NCBI GenBank assembly: GCA_003527225.1
Contig: DPXQ01000005.1
Location: forward strand, 36,683 to 100,682
From: Rhizobium sp.
GTDB lineage: Bacteria; Pseudomonadota; Alphaproteobacteria; Rhizobiales; Rhizobiaceae
Direction of reading: 5' to 3'
DNA: 64,000 nt
The position numbers and the translations under genes are program-made. Below are positions 1 to 8,891 of this stretch, one piece after another (the stretch's first letter is position 1; the number at the start of each line of letters is the position of its first letter). The notes beneath the pieces were generated by a model. The model saw only the letters and a program-made list of their open reading frames with translations. It had not been told where the DNA came from and did no database searches.

Positions 1-33
1 TCGATGCCCGAGACTAGAGAGGGAGGACCACTC

Positions 34-291
34 ATGACGGACAAATCGTCCAATGCCTATTGGGCAGCGAATATTCGCGTTATCTACATATGCCTGGCCA
101 TCTGGGCGATCGTATCTTACGGATTCGGTATCCTGCTGCGTCCCATGCTGTCCGGCATTCCCGTCGGCGGCACTGACCTTGGTTTCTGGTTCGCCCAGCA
201 AGGTTCGATCGTCGTCTTTATCGCGCTGATTTTCTATTACGCGATGTACATGAACAAGATCGACCGCGAATTCGGCGTCGACGAGCAGTAA
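34..291 (+). CDS. DUF4212 small subunit of sodium:solute symporter
   Basis: An 85-residue membrane protein of the DUF4212 family, the small partner found next to acetate-permease-like sodium symporters. Two hydrophobic segments are visible (about residues 16-35 and 50-70), and the conserved tail has the MNKIDREFGV motif. I start it at the ATG at 34, which has a GGGAGGA ribosome site at 20-27. An in-frame ATG at 4 lacks one. The large symporter subunit begins 14 bases after its stop, so the two are co-transcribed and probably form one transporter. The promoter lies outside the window. The family call is firm, the substrate is unknown. Confidence 0.85.
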   Translation: MTDKSSNAYWAANIRVIYICLAIWAIVSYGFGILLRPMLSGIPVGGTDLGFWFAQQGSIVVFIALIFYYAMYMNKIDREFGVDEQ

Positions 292-305
292 GGCGGGCAT
301 TTCAT

Positions 306-2072
306 ATGGATCAGTATACCCTCAATCTTTTGATTGTGGGCGCGTCCTTCGCGCTCTACATCGGTATTGCAATCTGGAGCCGTGCCGGTTCCACTGCTGA
401 ATTCTACGCCGCAAACCGCGGCGTTCATCCCGTGCTGAACGGCATGGCGACCGCTGCGGACTGGATGTCTGCGGCTTCGTTCATCTCCATGGCTGGCCTG
501 ATCGCCGGCGTCGGCTATGCAAACTCCACCTACCTCATGGGCTGGACCGGCGGCTACGTGCTGCTCGCGCTGCTGCTCGCGCCTTACCTGCGCAAGTTCG
601 GCAAGTATACCGTGCCGCAGTTCATCGGTGACCGCTTCTACAGCCAGGGCGCGCGCCTTGTTGCTGTCATCTGCCTGATCATCATCTCGACCACCTATGT
701 TATCGGTCAGATGACGGGTGCGGGCGTCGCATTCTCGCGCTTCCTTGAAGTCGAAGCCTCGACCGGTCTTTGGATCGCGTCGGCCGTCGTCTTCGCTTAT
801 GCGGTTCTTGGTGGCATGAAGGGCATCACCTACACGCAGGTTGCACAGTATGTCGTCCTGATCATCGCCTATACGATCCCGGCGATCTTCATCTCGATGC
901 AACTCACCGGCAATCCGCTGCCGTGGCTCGGTCTGTTCTCGACGCATACCGAGTCGGGCATTCCGCTGCTGCAGAAGCTTGACCAGGTCGTCACCGACCT
1001 CGGCTTCAACGCCTATACCGCACAGGGCTCCATGCTCAACATGACCCTGTTCACCCTGTCGCTGATGATCGGTACCGCGGGTCTGCCGCACGTCATCATC
1101 CGCTTCTTCACCGTTCCCAAGGTTTCCGACGCACGTTGGTCGGCTGGCTGGGCACTGGTCTTCATCGCGCTGCTCTACCTGACGGCTCCGGCTGTCGGCG
1201 CCATGGCACGCCTGAACATCATCGACACCATCTTCCCCAACGGTCCGAAGGCCGAGGCCGTCCTCTATGAGGAACGCCCCGACTGGATGAGGACCTGGGA
1301 AGTAACCGGTCTGTTGAAGTTCGAAGACAAGAACGGCGACGGTCGGATCCAGTACTACAACGACAAGGCTGCAGGCTTCACCGCCCAGGCGACCGAACGT
1401 GGCTGGACTGGCAATGAGTTGACCATTAACAACGACATCCTGGTTCTTGCTAACCCGGAAATCGCACAGCTTCCGGGCTGGGTCATCGGCCTCATCGCGG
1501 CTGGCGGTCTTGCAGCCGCTCTGTCGACGGCAGCTGGTCTTCTGCTCGCTATCTCGTCGTCGATCAGCCATGACCTGATCAAGGACTGGCTCGTTCCGGG
1601 CATCTCGGAAAAGAATGAGCTCATGGTCGCTCGTGTCGCCATGGCCGGTGCGATCTTTGTCGCAACCCTGCTGGGCCTCAACCCACCGGGCTTCGCCGCC
1701 CAGACCGTGGCACTGGCCTTCGGTCTTGCTGCAGCAAGTATCTTTCCGGTTCTGATGATGGGCATCTTCTCGAAGCGCATCAACTCAGCCGGCGCGACCA
1801 TCGGCATGCTCGTCGGTCTGATTGTGACCTGCCTCTATCTGTTCACCTATCTCGGCTGGTTCTTCATCCCCGGTACGAACATGCTGGAGAACGTACCTGC
1901 CAACTACCTGTTCGGCATCCCGCCGGCAGCCTTCGGTCCGATCGGTGCGCTGTTGAACTTTGCGGCAGCCTACATCGTGTCGATGATGACCGCAGCACCG
2001 CCGGCTCACGTACAGGAACTGGTGGAATCGATCCGCGTGCCGCGTGGCGCGGGTCAGGCAACCGGTCACTGA
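306..2072 (+). CDS. Sodium:solute symporter large subunit (ActP/VC_2705-like)
   Basis: A 588-residue sodium:solute symporter of the inner membrane, related to the acetate/glycolate permease ActP. It has more than a dozen hydrophobic helices and the conserved N-terminal stretch EFYAANRGVHPVLNGMA followed by ADWMSAASFISMAG. A soluble insert at about residues 315-380 contains an acidic DKNGDGRIQ loop resembling an EF-hand, which is usual in this two-subunit subfamily and not in E. coli ActP. It follows the DUF4212 subunit closely and precedes a DUF294/CBS regulator-like gene, a grouping seen in many proteobacteria. The natural substrate is probably a short carboxylate, but this is family-based inference. 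Confidence 0.88.
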   Translation: MDQYTLNLLIVGASFALYIGIAIWSRAGSTAEFYAANRGVHPVLNGMATAADWMSAASFISMAGLIAGVGYANSTYLMGWTGGYVLLALLLAPYLRKFGKYTVPQFIGDRFYSQGARLVAVICLIIISTTYVIGQMTGAGVAFSRFLEVEASTGLWIASAVVFAYAVLGGMKGITYTQVAQYVVLIIAYTIPAIFISMQLTGNPLPWLGLFSTHTESGIPLLQKLDQVVTDLGFNAYTAQGSMLNMTLFTLSLMIGTAGLPHVIIRFFTVPKVSDARWSAGWALVFIALLYLTAPAVGAMARLNIIDTIFPNGPKAEAVLYEERPDWMRTWEVTGLLKFEDKNGDGRIQYYNDKAAGFTAQATERGWTGNELTINNDILVLANPEIAQLPGWVIGLIAAGGLAAALSTAAGLLLAISSSISHDLIKDWLVPGISEKNELMVARVAMAGAIFVATLLGLNPPGFAAQTVALAFGLAAASIFPVLMMGIFSKRINSAGATIGMLVGLIVTCLYLFTYLGWFFIPGTNMLENVPANYLFGIPPAAFGPIGALLNFAAAYIVSMMTAAPPAHVQELVESIRVPRGAGQATGH

Positions 2073-2092
2073 GATCGCATAGACAAATGATC

Positions 2093-2110
2093 GGGCGGCG
2101 AAAGCCGCCC
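2093..2110 (+). terminator. GC-rich hairpin after the symporter gene
   Basis: GGGCGGC, a GAAA tetraloop and GCCGCCC form a perfect 7-bp stem 20 bases past the symporter stop. The following bases are only moderately T-rich, so it may be a weak terminator or an mRNA-stabilising hairpin before the DUF294 gene. Confidence 0.45.
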
Positions 2111-2160
2111 GCTCACTTTCCTCAACCAAGGTTTGACCGCACGACCGGTCCGTTGGGGTC

Positions 2161-3990
2161 ATGATGGCTGCAGCCAGCTCTGATATCCTGAAGTTTCTCG
2201 AGACCGTTCATCCTTACGACAGCCTGCCGCGCGCTGAGCTGGAGCGTGTCGCCGAATCCTTTAGCTGCAAGAAGCTGTTGGCTGGTGCCGACGTTTATGG
2301 CCATGGCGATCACCTGCCGGGCCTTTTCCTGATTATGGACGGTAGTGTCGAGGTGAGAGACTCCTCCGGTACCGTCATCTCGCAGCTTTCCCCCCGCAAT
2401 TCCTTCGGCGAGCGTGGCTTGATGGTCGATGGGCTCGCCGTGACCAGCGCGCGTGCCCTGACAGATATTCTCCTGCTGATCTTACCGGCGCACGAATTCA
2501 AGCGGTTGATGAGCGAGCAGCCGGTCTATGCTCGATTCTTCACCCGCGGTCGTGCCGCCGACGTCAGGCGCTCGGAAATGGCGCTGCGCAAGATTGGCGA
2601 CCTGATGTCCAAGCCTGCGCTGGTCTGCGCCCCGGATGACAAGGTCCGTCAAGCCGCCGAACTCATGCGCGACCGGAAGGTCTCCAGCCTCGGAGTGGTG
2701 GAGAAGGATCGTTTTGTCGGCCTCATAACCACCCGTGATCTCGCATCCCGGGTCGTTGCCGAAGGGCTTGATCCGGCGACGACACCGGTCTCGACGGTCA
2801 TGACGCGAGAGCCACTGGGACTGACTGAAGATGCCCTCGGTTCGGATGTGCTCAATTTTATGCTGGAGCATGGCGTCGGACACCTGCCCGTGGTGGAGGG
2901 CGACCGTTTGGTGGGTATCGTTACCCAAACGGACCTGACCCGCTTCCAGGCGACCACCTCGGCCTTGATGATCGGCGAGATCGCCGCCGCCGAACACGTG
3001 TCCGAACTGCGGCAGATCACCGACCGCATTCCGCAATTGCTGGTGCAACTTGTCGCCGGCAATCAGGCGCACGAGGTGGTGACACGCCTGATCACCGATG
3101 TCGCGGATGCCGTGACCCGCCGACTGATCGTGCTTGCCGAGCGTGAACTGGGTCCGCCGCCTGTGCCCTATCTCTGGCTAGCTTGCGGCAGCCAGGGACG
3201 CCAGGAGCAGACAGGCGTCAGCGACCAGGACAATTGTATCTTCATCGACGACAGCTTCGTCGAGAGTCAGCGGCCGTGGTTCGAACAACTTGCCCGCCGG
3301 GTCAGCGATGGTCTTGATGCTTGTGGCTATGTTTATTGCCCCGGCGATATGATGGCGACCAATCGGCGCTGGTGCCAGCCGGTGCATGTATGGCGGGGCT
3401 ATTTCCTCGGCTGGGTCGAGGCCCCGGAACCCATGGCGCAGATGCTCGCCAGCGTCATGTTCGACCTCAGGCCCATCGCCGGGACGGGAGCGCTGTTCCA
3501 CGATCTGCAGGCCGAGGTTCTCGAAAAGGCCAGCCGCAATTCGATCTTCGTAGCCCATATGGTCAGCAATTCGCTCAAGCACGCGCCGCCGCTCGGCCTT
3601 CTGCGTGGCTTCGCAACGATCCGCAGTGGAGAACATCGCAACCAAATCGACATGAAGCACAACGGCGTCGTGCCGGTCGTCGATCTGGGGCGGGTCTACA
3701 GCCTCATGGCGCGCCTGGCGCCCGTCAACACGCGCGCCAGGCTGCTGGCGGCAGAGGCAAGCGGTGTCATCTCCAATGCGGGTGCACGCGACCTGATTGC
3801 GGCCTATGATCTGATCGCCGAAATGAGGCTGCGCAACCAGAAGAACCAGGTAAAGGCGGGGCTCAAGCCGGACAATTATCTGGCCCCTTACGACTACGGA
3901 GATTTCGAGCGGTCCCATTTGAGGGATGCGTTCGTCGTTGTCAGAACAATGCAATCGGCGCTCGCAAACAGCGGACGAGCGCCCGCATAA
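2161..3990 (+). CDS. cNMP-binding/CBS/DUF294 nucleotidyltransferase-like protein
   Basis: A 609-residue cytoplasmic protein with four recognisable parts: an N-terminal cyclic-nucleotide-binding fold (about 10-125, with the LSPRNSFGERGLMVDG loop), a CBS pair (about 145-265), a DUF294 putative nucleotidyltransferase domain (about 300-430) and the DUF294 C-terminal helical domain. In the third domain, ACGSQGRQEQ followed by DQDNCIF matches the GS...DxD nucleotidyltransferase signature. Proteins of this architecture are habitually encoded beside DUF4212/sodium-symporter pairs and are presumed to regulate them by sensing nucleotides. No activity is proven in this context. ATG codons at 2161 and 2164 are both possible starts. 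Confidence 0.85.
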   Translation: MMAAASSDILKFLETVHPYDSLPRAELERVAESFSCKKLLAGADVYGHGDHLPGLFLIMDGSVEVRDSSGTVISQLSPRNSFGERGLMVDGLAVTSARALTDILLLILPAHEFKRLMSEQPVYARFFTRGRAADVRRSEMALRKIGDLMSKPALVCAPDDKVRQAAELMRDRKVSSLGVVEKDRFVGLITTRDLASRVVAEGLDPATTPVSTVMTREPLGLTEDALGSDVLNFMLEHGVGHLPVVEGDRLVGIVTQTDLTRFQATTSALMIGEIAAAEHVSELRQITDRIPQLLVQLVAGNQAHEVVTRLITDVADAVTRRLIVLAERELGPPPVPYLWLACGSQGRQEQTGVSDQDNCIFIDDSFVESQRPWFEQLARRVSDGLDACGYVYCPGDMMATNRRWCQPVHVWRGYFLGWVEAPEPMAQMLASVMFDLRPIAGTGALFHDLQAEVLEKASRNSIFVAHMVSNSLKHAPPLGLLRGFATIRSGEHRNQIDMKHNGVVPVVDLGRVYSLMARLAPVNTRARLLAAEASGVISNAGARDLIAAYDLIAEMRLRNQKNQVKAGLKPDNYLAPYDYGDFERSHLRDAFVVVRTMQSALANSGRAPA

Positions 3991-4003
3991 AGGAATAGAT
4001 GTA

Positions 4004-4528
4004 ATGTTTTTCGAGTTGATTGCGGCTGTCGTGGCAGGTGTCGCCGTGGCTGGTATTGCAATGGGGTTGCGATGGATCAGCCGTGGGCTCCTGCCGAAAT
4101 GGATCGTGCCGGCAGCGGCGGGTCTCGGCATGCTCAGCTTTGCGATCTGGAGCGAGTACAGTTGGTTCGAGCGCAATGTGGCAACGCAACCGACCGGAGT
4201 GATCGTGGCCTGGAACAACGAGCAGCGCTCTTTCCTGAGGCCGTGGTCGCATTATCAGCCGGTGGTTACACGCTACACCGCAGTCGACACGAGAACTGTG
4301 CAACGCCATCCCAACCTGCCTGATCAGGTGATCGTCGATCTTGTGCTGGCGGCCCGCTGGCAACCGACGGCGCGGATCAAGGTTCTGTTTGATTGTGCCG
4401 GTGCCCGGCGTGCGGATCTCATGGGCAAGGATGTCAAGGTTGCCGAGGACGGCACGATCAGCGGAGTGACCTGGACAGACCTGCCGCCTGGCGATCGACT
4501 TCTGGAGATCGCCTGCAAACGGGGTTGA
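4004..4528 (+). CDS. Conserved small membrane-anchored protein of unknown function
   Basis: A 174-residue protein with two N-terminal hydrophobic segments (about 4-24 and 35-52). A soluble, probably periplasmic part follows, with two cysteines near the C-terminus (DCAG and IACKRG). The start at 4004 has an AAGGAA ribosome site at 3990-3995; a longer in-frame start at 3926 overlaps the upstream gene and is unlikely. It lies 13 bases after the DUF294 gene and 7 bases before the PAS/exonuclease gene, so it belongs to the same operon. I recognise no characterised family and cannot assign a function. Confidence 0.75.
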   Translation: MFFELIAAVVAGVAVAGIAMGLRWISRGLLPKWIVPAAAGLGMLSFAIWSEYSWFERNVATQPTGVIVAWNNEQRSFLRPWSHYQPVVTRYTAVDTRTVQRHPNLPDQVIVDLVLAARWQPTARIKVLFDCAGARRADLMGKDVKVAEDGTISGVTWTDLPPGDRLLEIACKRG

Positions 4529-4535
4529 TACAGCA

Positions 4536-6623
4536 GTGATTATGAGAATAGGACTGCGTGGCCGCATTCTTCTCTTCTTCGTCGCCATCGCCCTCGGCTC
4601 GATCGCGGCGCTCGGGATAGGCCTTTGGTTCGGATATCACCGGCAAGGCAGCCCCGATATGCTGAACGCCTTTGTACAGGGCGCGGTGGTTGCGGGCTTT
4701 GGCATCCTTGCGCTCGTTGCCTGCGTCTGGTTCCTGTTCGATACCCATCTGGCGCGTCCCATGGAGCAATTGGCCTCGGCCCTGCGCGTGCGTACGCATG
4801 CGGATGTGGCGGGCGAGATTGACGCGGCTCAGGCACGGTATCTGGGTGACCTGGCCGAGGCTGCGGCCTCGGCTACGGCGACGCTTTCGAAAAGTCGCAA
4901 TTCGCTTGCCGAGACAGTGGCGCGGGAAACGGCCCGACTTGCATCGGACAAGAACAAGCTCGAACATCTTCTGTCCGACGTGCCGCCGGCGGTGCTGCTG
5001 TGCACCGGTCGGCATCACATCGTCTTCTATAACAGTGTAGCCCATCGCATGCTGTCCGGGCCGAAAACCCCCGTCTGTCTCGGAAAGAACCTCTTCGACT
5101 ATCTGAACGATGGCGCCATTCGCCAGGTGCATCAGCGCCTGCTCGAATCGGCTCCGCCGGGCTCCATCGTTGAATTCGTCTGCAACAGTCCTTGCGGCTC
5201 CAAGCGTCTGGCCGGGCGGATGCGGCTTGCCCGTGACAATGGCAGTGATGCCGCGGCCTATGTCATGACGCTGCGCGATGTGACGGGGGAGGTCGAAGCC
5301 TATGCGCGGCGTGACGTTCTGCTAAGCGAAATATTCGAACGGGTTCGCCCGACCATCAGCGCGCTCGCAGCTCGATTTGGCGCCGATCACGATGAAACGC
5401 TTTCGCCGGCGGCGGTGAAGGATGAGGTAGAACAGCTTGATGCGATCCTTGCCGATCTCGCTCGCCGGTTCGACAGCTGCCGTGCTGACGGCTGGCCGAT
5501 GGCTCCGGTCGACGCCCGGGAACTGGCGGCGAGCGTTCACAGGCTGCTGGCGTCCGAAGATATTCCCCTTGATGTTGAGGCAAGCGCGCTTGCCGTCCGC
5601 TGCAATGCCTTCGACATCGTCTCGCTGCTCGCCCATATCGCCCAGAAGGTGGCGGCCGAGGCCAATGCAGAGGACCTTCAGTTGGTAATCCGCGAGACTG
5701 GCGACGCTGCCGAGATCCGGCTTGGCTGGCGGGGGCGAGCGGTCACCCAAACCGAGCTGGAGCTTTGGCTGGCCGAGCCGGTGGACGGCAATCCGGGCGG
5801 GCTCTCGGCAAATGCGATCCTGGCTGCTCACGCAACGATGCTTGCGCCGGAGGGGGAGGAAGAAAAGGCCTCGGTCGGCGTCTTCCTGCGACCGATCCAG
5901 CAGCTCGAAGCGACGCCCGCCGACACGCCCTTCTCGGTGGTCTATGACTTCGATCTGCTGTCGCGCGCCCAGTCGGAGCGGATGGCAGAGTCACGCCTCG
6001 ACGATCTGGCATATGTTGTCTTCGATACCGAGACGACGGGCCTCTTCCCGGAGCGCGGCGACGAGATCGTCCAGATTGCCGCCGTGCGGATCGTCAATGG
6101 GAAGCGCGTGCCTGGCGAGACCCTCGATCTGCTCGTCAACCCCGGACGCCTCATCCCGCGCGCGTCCTCAGTCATTCATGGTGTCACTGATGCCATGGTT
6201 GCCGACGCCATCAGCGTTCAGGAAGCGGTCGAGCGATTTCATACCTTTGCCAAGGGTGCTGTGATCATTGCCCACAACGCTCCGTTCGACATGACCTTCC
6301 TGTGGCGCCGGGAAGCCGAGCTAGGCATACACTTCGTCAATCCCATCCTTGATACCGTTTTGCTCTCGGCGGCTGTTTTCGGTCTGACTGAGACCCATAC
6401 GCTCGACGATCTGGTGATCCGGCTCGGGGTCGACCTTCCTGCGAGCCAGCGCCATACGGCGATGGGCGACACCCTGGCCACGGCCGAGGTCTTTCTCAAG
6501 CTCAAGCAGGTCCTCCAGGCCCGAGGCATCGAACGTCTCAACGAGGTCCTGACGGAAGTGAAGCGCTACGACAGGCTGCTGCAGGATATCAACCACCGGT
6601 CGGACAGCGCTGAAACCGGGTGA
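4536..6623 (+). CDS. Membrane PAS protein fused to DnaQ-type 3'-5' exonuclease
   Basis: A 695-residue fusion. The N-terminus has two transmembrane helices (about 10-30 and 45-68), a HAMP/coiled-coil-like stretch, a PAS domain (about 145-250, from HLLSDVPPAV) and a region resembling a histidine-kinase core without a recognisable phospho-acceptor histidine. The last 200 residues form a DEDDh exonuclease of the DNA polymerase III epsilon family: FDTETTGL, NAPFDMTFL and RHTAMGDTLAT supply the D-E, D and H/D catalytic positions. The GTG at 4536 is used; an ATG at 4542 is equally possible and neither has a strong ribosome site. The gene ends the symporter/DUF294 operon. Linking a membrane sensor to a nuclease is odd and its substrate is unknown. 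Confidence 0.8.
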   Translation: MIMRIGLRGRILLFFVAIALGSIAALGIGLWFGYHRQGSPDMLNAFVQGAVVAGFGILALVACVWFLFDTHLARPMEQLASALRVRTHADVAGEIDAAQARYLGDLAEAAASATATLSKSRNSLAETVARETARLASDKNKLEHLLSDVPPAVLLCTGRHHIVFYNSVAHRMLSGPKTPVCLGKNLFDYLNDGAIRQVHQRLLESAPPGSIVEFVCNSPCGSKRLAGRMRLARDNGSDAAAYVMTLRDVTGEVEAYARRDVLLSEIFERVRPTISALAARFGADHDETLSPAAVKDEVEQLDAILADLARRFDSCRADGWPMAPVDARELAASVHRLLASEDIPLDVEASALAVRCNAFDIVSLLAHIAQKVAAEANAEDLQLVIRETGDAAEIRLGWRGRAVTQTELELWLAEPVDGNPGGLSANAILAAHATMLAPEGEEEKASVGVFLRPIQQLEATPADTPFSVVYDFDLLSRAQSERMAESRLDDLAYVVFDTETTGLFPERGDEIVQIAAVRIVNGKRVPGETLDLLVNPGRLIPRASSVIHGVTDAMVADAISVQEAVERFHTFAKGAVIIAHNAPFDMTFLWRREAELGIHFVNPILDTVLLSAAVFGLTETHTLDDLVIRLGVDLPASQRHTAMGDTLATAEVFLKLKQVLQARGIERLNEVLTEVKRYDRLLQDINHRSDSAETG

Positions 6624-6753
6624 CAGTTGGACGGCCGCGCGCCGCGCGTCCGAGAAGGCCTCGTTGGTGGTTATTCAGTAGTGTGCCGTGAATGAGTCCC
6701 GAAGCTAAATTGACAAAAGCGGGCAATTAGACGAGCAGGTCAGTTTCAGCATG

Positions 6754-7683
6754 TCACTGCCAGCCATGTGCTGGTGGCAGATTGAGCTGCTTGTTCGCCA
6801 CCAGGCGCACCAGCCAGTCGACGAATATCCTGACCTTGTTGCTCAGGTGCCGGTTTGGTGGGTAGACGACATAGAGCGGGATGGGCTCGGAGCGCCATTC
6901 TGGAAGGACGCGTATAAGGTCTCCCTTCTCGAGCGCGTCGGAGGCCATGAAGTAGGGCAGTGGAGAGATCCCCAGCCCGTTCAACGCCGCCGTGAAATAG
7001 CTGCGCGCGTCGTTCACCGCGACGACATAGCGCGCGTTGACTTCGATCTTCTCGCCGTCCCTTTCGAACTCGAAAGCCATGGTTCGATTGTTCTGGGCCA
7101 TGAAATAGCTGACACAATGATGGTTGTCTTCCAGCTCGGAGGGATGCTCAGGGATTCCGTTCTTTTCCAGATAGCTGGGCGCGGCGCAGGTGATCATCGA
7201 AACCTCAGTGACCCGTCGCGCGATCAGCGATTGGTCGGCGGGAACACCGCCACGGAGCGCGCAGTCGACGTTTTCCGCAAGATAGTCGACGGTACGGTCG
7301 CCAACGCCGAGATCGACGCGGATATCCGGGAACTTGGCGTGGAAGTCGTGGAGGGCCGGTATAACGATGCAGTCTGCAAATGCGCCTGCCATCTCCACGC
7401 GCAGACGGCCACTCGGCGCCATTTGTGAGTTCGAGAGGCTGGTGTCGAGCTCGTCGAGCTGGCTGATGATCTGCGTCGCCCTCTCGTAGTAAAGGGCGCC
7501 ATCCGTGGTCACCATGACGCGCCGCGTGGTGCGGTTCAAGAGCTTGGTATGAAGATGCGCCTCCAGTCCCTGAATGAGATTGGTGACGGTCGCCTTGGGC
7601 AGGCTGAGCGCTTCTGCGGCGCGCGTGAAATTGCCCATCTCCACCACCCGGACGAAGGCGCGCATGGCCGATAGCTGATCCAT
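6754..7683 (-). CDS. LysR-family transcriptional regulator
   Basis: A 309-residue LysR regulator. The N-terminal winged helix-turn-helix is clear (MDQLSAMRAFVRVVEMGNF, then LPKATVTNLIQGLE), followed by a periplasmic-binding-protein-like effector domain. The start at 7683 gives the canonical LysR beginning; the reading frame stays open upstream to 7857 but that extension is atypical. It is divergent from a hydrolase-like/RND efflux operon, the arrangement expected of a local activator or repressor of the pump, as with MexT and mexEF. A perfect 18-bp palindrome 33 bases upstream of its start is the likely operator. The effector is unknown. Confidence 0.88.
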   Translation of the reverse strand: MDQLSAMRAFVRVVEMGNFTRAAEALSLPKATVTNLIQGLEAHLHTKLLNRTTRRVMVTTDGALYYERATQIISQLDELDTSLSNSQMAPSGRLRVEMAGAFADCIVIPALHDFHAKFPDIRVDLGVGDRTVDYLAENVDCALRGGVPADQSLIARRVTEVSMITCAAPSYLEKNGIPEHPSELEDNHHCVSYFMAQNNRTMAFEFERDGEKIEVNARYVVAVNDARSYFTAALNGLGISPLPYFMASDALEKGDLIRVLPEWRSEPIPLYVVYPPNRHLSNKVRIFVDWLVRLVANKQLNLPPAHGWQ

Positions 7684-7715
7684 GTGTCGGTTCCTGTCAG
7701 TATGCAACGCGATAT

Positions 7716-7733
7716 TGTTCGATATATCGAACA
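7716..7733. promoter_or_regulatory. Perfect 18-bp palindrome, probable LysR operator
   Basis: TGTTCGATATATCGAACA is fully self-complementary and contains TTC-N8-GAA, compatible with the T-N11-A LysR box. It sits 33 bases upstream of the LysR start and about 300 bases upstream of the divergent hydrolase gene, a position that would allow autoregulation. Confidence 0.65.
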
Positions 7734-7951
7734 GTGTGCTCGAATTCGTATACTTGTTCAGATCTGTGAATAAAGTAGATTGCATTGAAAGAAAAGCAAA
7801 GCGTTCCGACAGATGTCCACGGCTGCAACTGGCGGTCACAGGATGATCGGATTGCATTCCTGCATTTGAAATCTTGTCGACCCCGACGGCCTCGTCCGCG
7901 CTTCCGATGAGGATTCAAAGTGCTGCCGACAAGCACGAAAAGGTTTTTGAG

Positions 7952-8029
7952 ATGCGCATTCCCCGTTATCTGCCGGCGCCGGTGATGCTCTTCGTGAGCT
8001 TCTTCCTGGCGTCATTGCGTCCGGAGTAA
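7952..8029 (+). CDS. Candidate 25-residue hydrophobic small ORF ahead of the efflux operon
   Basis: An ATG at 7952 opens a 25-codon frame ending in TAA 9 bases before the hydrolase start. The product has a short hydrophobic core (APVMLFVSFFLASL) and could be a leader peptide or a small membrane protein. An AAAAGG lies about 8 bases upstream. It fills part of the otherwise non-coding 355-base LysR/hydrolase gap. There is no homology that I recognise, so it may be chance. Confidence 0.3.
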   Translation: MRIPRYLPAPVMLFVSFFLASLRPE

Positions 8030-8038
8030 CACGGTTCG

Positions 8039-8854
8039 ATGCCTGTCGAGATCAAGGATATGACTCTGGACAACGTGGCCGTCGGCGGCATTGCCGCGCG
8101 CGTCTATCAGGGGGCAGATTGCGGCAAGGGCCCGCCGGTCCTGATCTATTTTCATGGCGGTGCGTTTCGCCATGCCGGGCTGGGCGACTGCCCGATGGCT
8201 GAATGCCTGGCTGGCACGGGAGCGATCGTCGTGGTGCCCGATTACAATGCCCTCGGTTCGGCTTTCCCAAAGCCGCTCGAGGTTGGCTTTTCGGTCTTCA
8301 CCTATATGGCGAAGAAGCGGGCCGGGTTTGGCGATCGCAAGTCCTTGCTGCTCGTCGGTGGCTCGGAGGCCGGCGGCAATATCGCCGCTGCCGTCAGCCT
8401 CAAGGCACGTGACCATTTCGCCGACGAACTGGATGGGCAGGTACTGGTTTCGCCGCTGCTCGACCCCTTCATGGGAACGCCCTCGTTCCGCAAGGCCGAA
8501 TCGATCGGCATGCGGGATCTCTGGGCAGAAGGCTGGAGCCACTATCTGGGCGGCGGCATCTGCCACCCCTATGCTGCCCCGTCCGCCTGTTCGCGGTTGT
8601 CCGGAATTGCGCCGGCACTTCTGCTTACGGCTGAGGACGATCCGCTTCTCGACGAGACCCTCATCTATGCTGAGCGCCTGAAGAGCGCGGGCGTCGAGGT
8701 TCGACAGCATGTCCTTCCCGCGGGGACCGGCTGGTCATCGGTATACGGCGGGAAAACGGAGGAAGTCCCGAGTTGGCAGGAAAGCGCAAGCAGCCAATTC
8801 GCGAGTTTCGTACGCGACATCGGCATTCACAGAGCTAATTTGAAGACCATTTGA
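8039..8854 (+). CDS. Alpha/beta-hydrolase-fold protein, probably non-catalytic
   Basis: A 271-residue member of the hormone-sensitive-lipase-like alpha/beta hydrolases. The oxyanion motif HGGAF and the acid region TAEDDPLLDE are present. At the nucleophile elbow the family pattern GDSAGG or GESAGG reads GSEAGG, so glutamate stands where the catalytic serine should be. The C-terminal PHGF-type histidine region reads PAGTGWSSVYGG, with no histidine. The fold is therefore likely retained while classical esterase activity is lost. It is the first full-length gene of the RND operon, 37 bases before the adaptor gene. It might bind the pump substrate or act as a co-regulator; that is inference. Confidence 0.75.
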   Translation: MPVEIKDMTLDNVAVGGIAARVYQGADCGKGPPVLIYFHGGAFRHAGLGDCPMAECLAGTGAIVVVPDYNALGSAFPKPLEVGFSVFTYMAKKRAGFGDRKSLLLVGGSEAGGNIAAAVSLKARDHFADELDGQVLVSPLLDPFMGTPSFRKAESIGMRDLWAEGWSHYLGGGICHPYAAPSACSRLSGIAPALLLTAEDDPLLDETLIYAERLKSAGVEVRQHVLPAGTGWSSVYGGKTEEVPSWQESASSQFASFVRDIGIHRANLKTI

Positions 8855-8891
8855 TCTTGAGCGGCATCCCAAGGCCGCAAGGAGTTGGACC

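Noticed and set aside
237..1571. Long minus-strand open frame opposite the sodium symporter gene
   Set aside because: It is a shadow of the symporter coding sequence: low-complexity, Arg/Asp/Gly-rich translation without any recognisable domain, on the opposite strand of a clear membrane protein.
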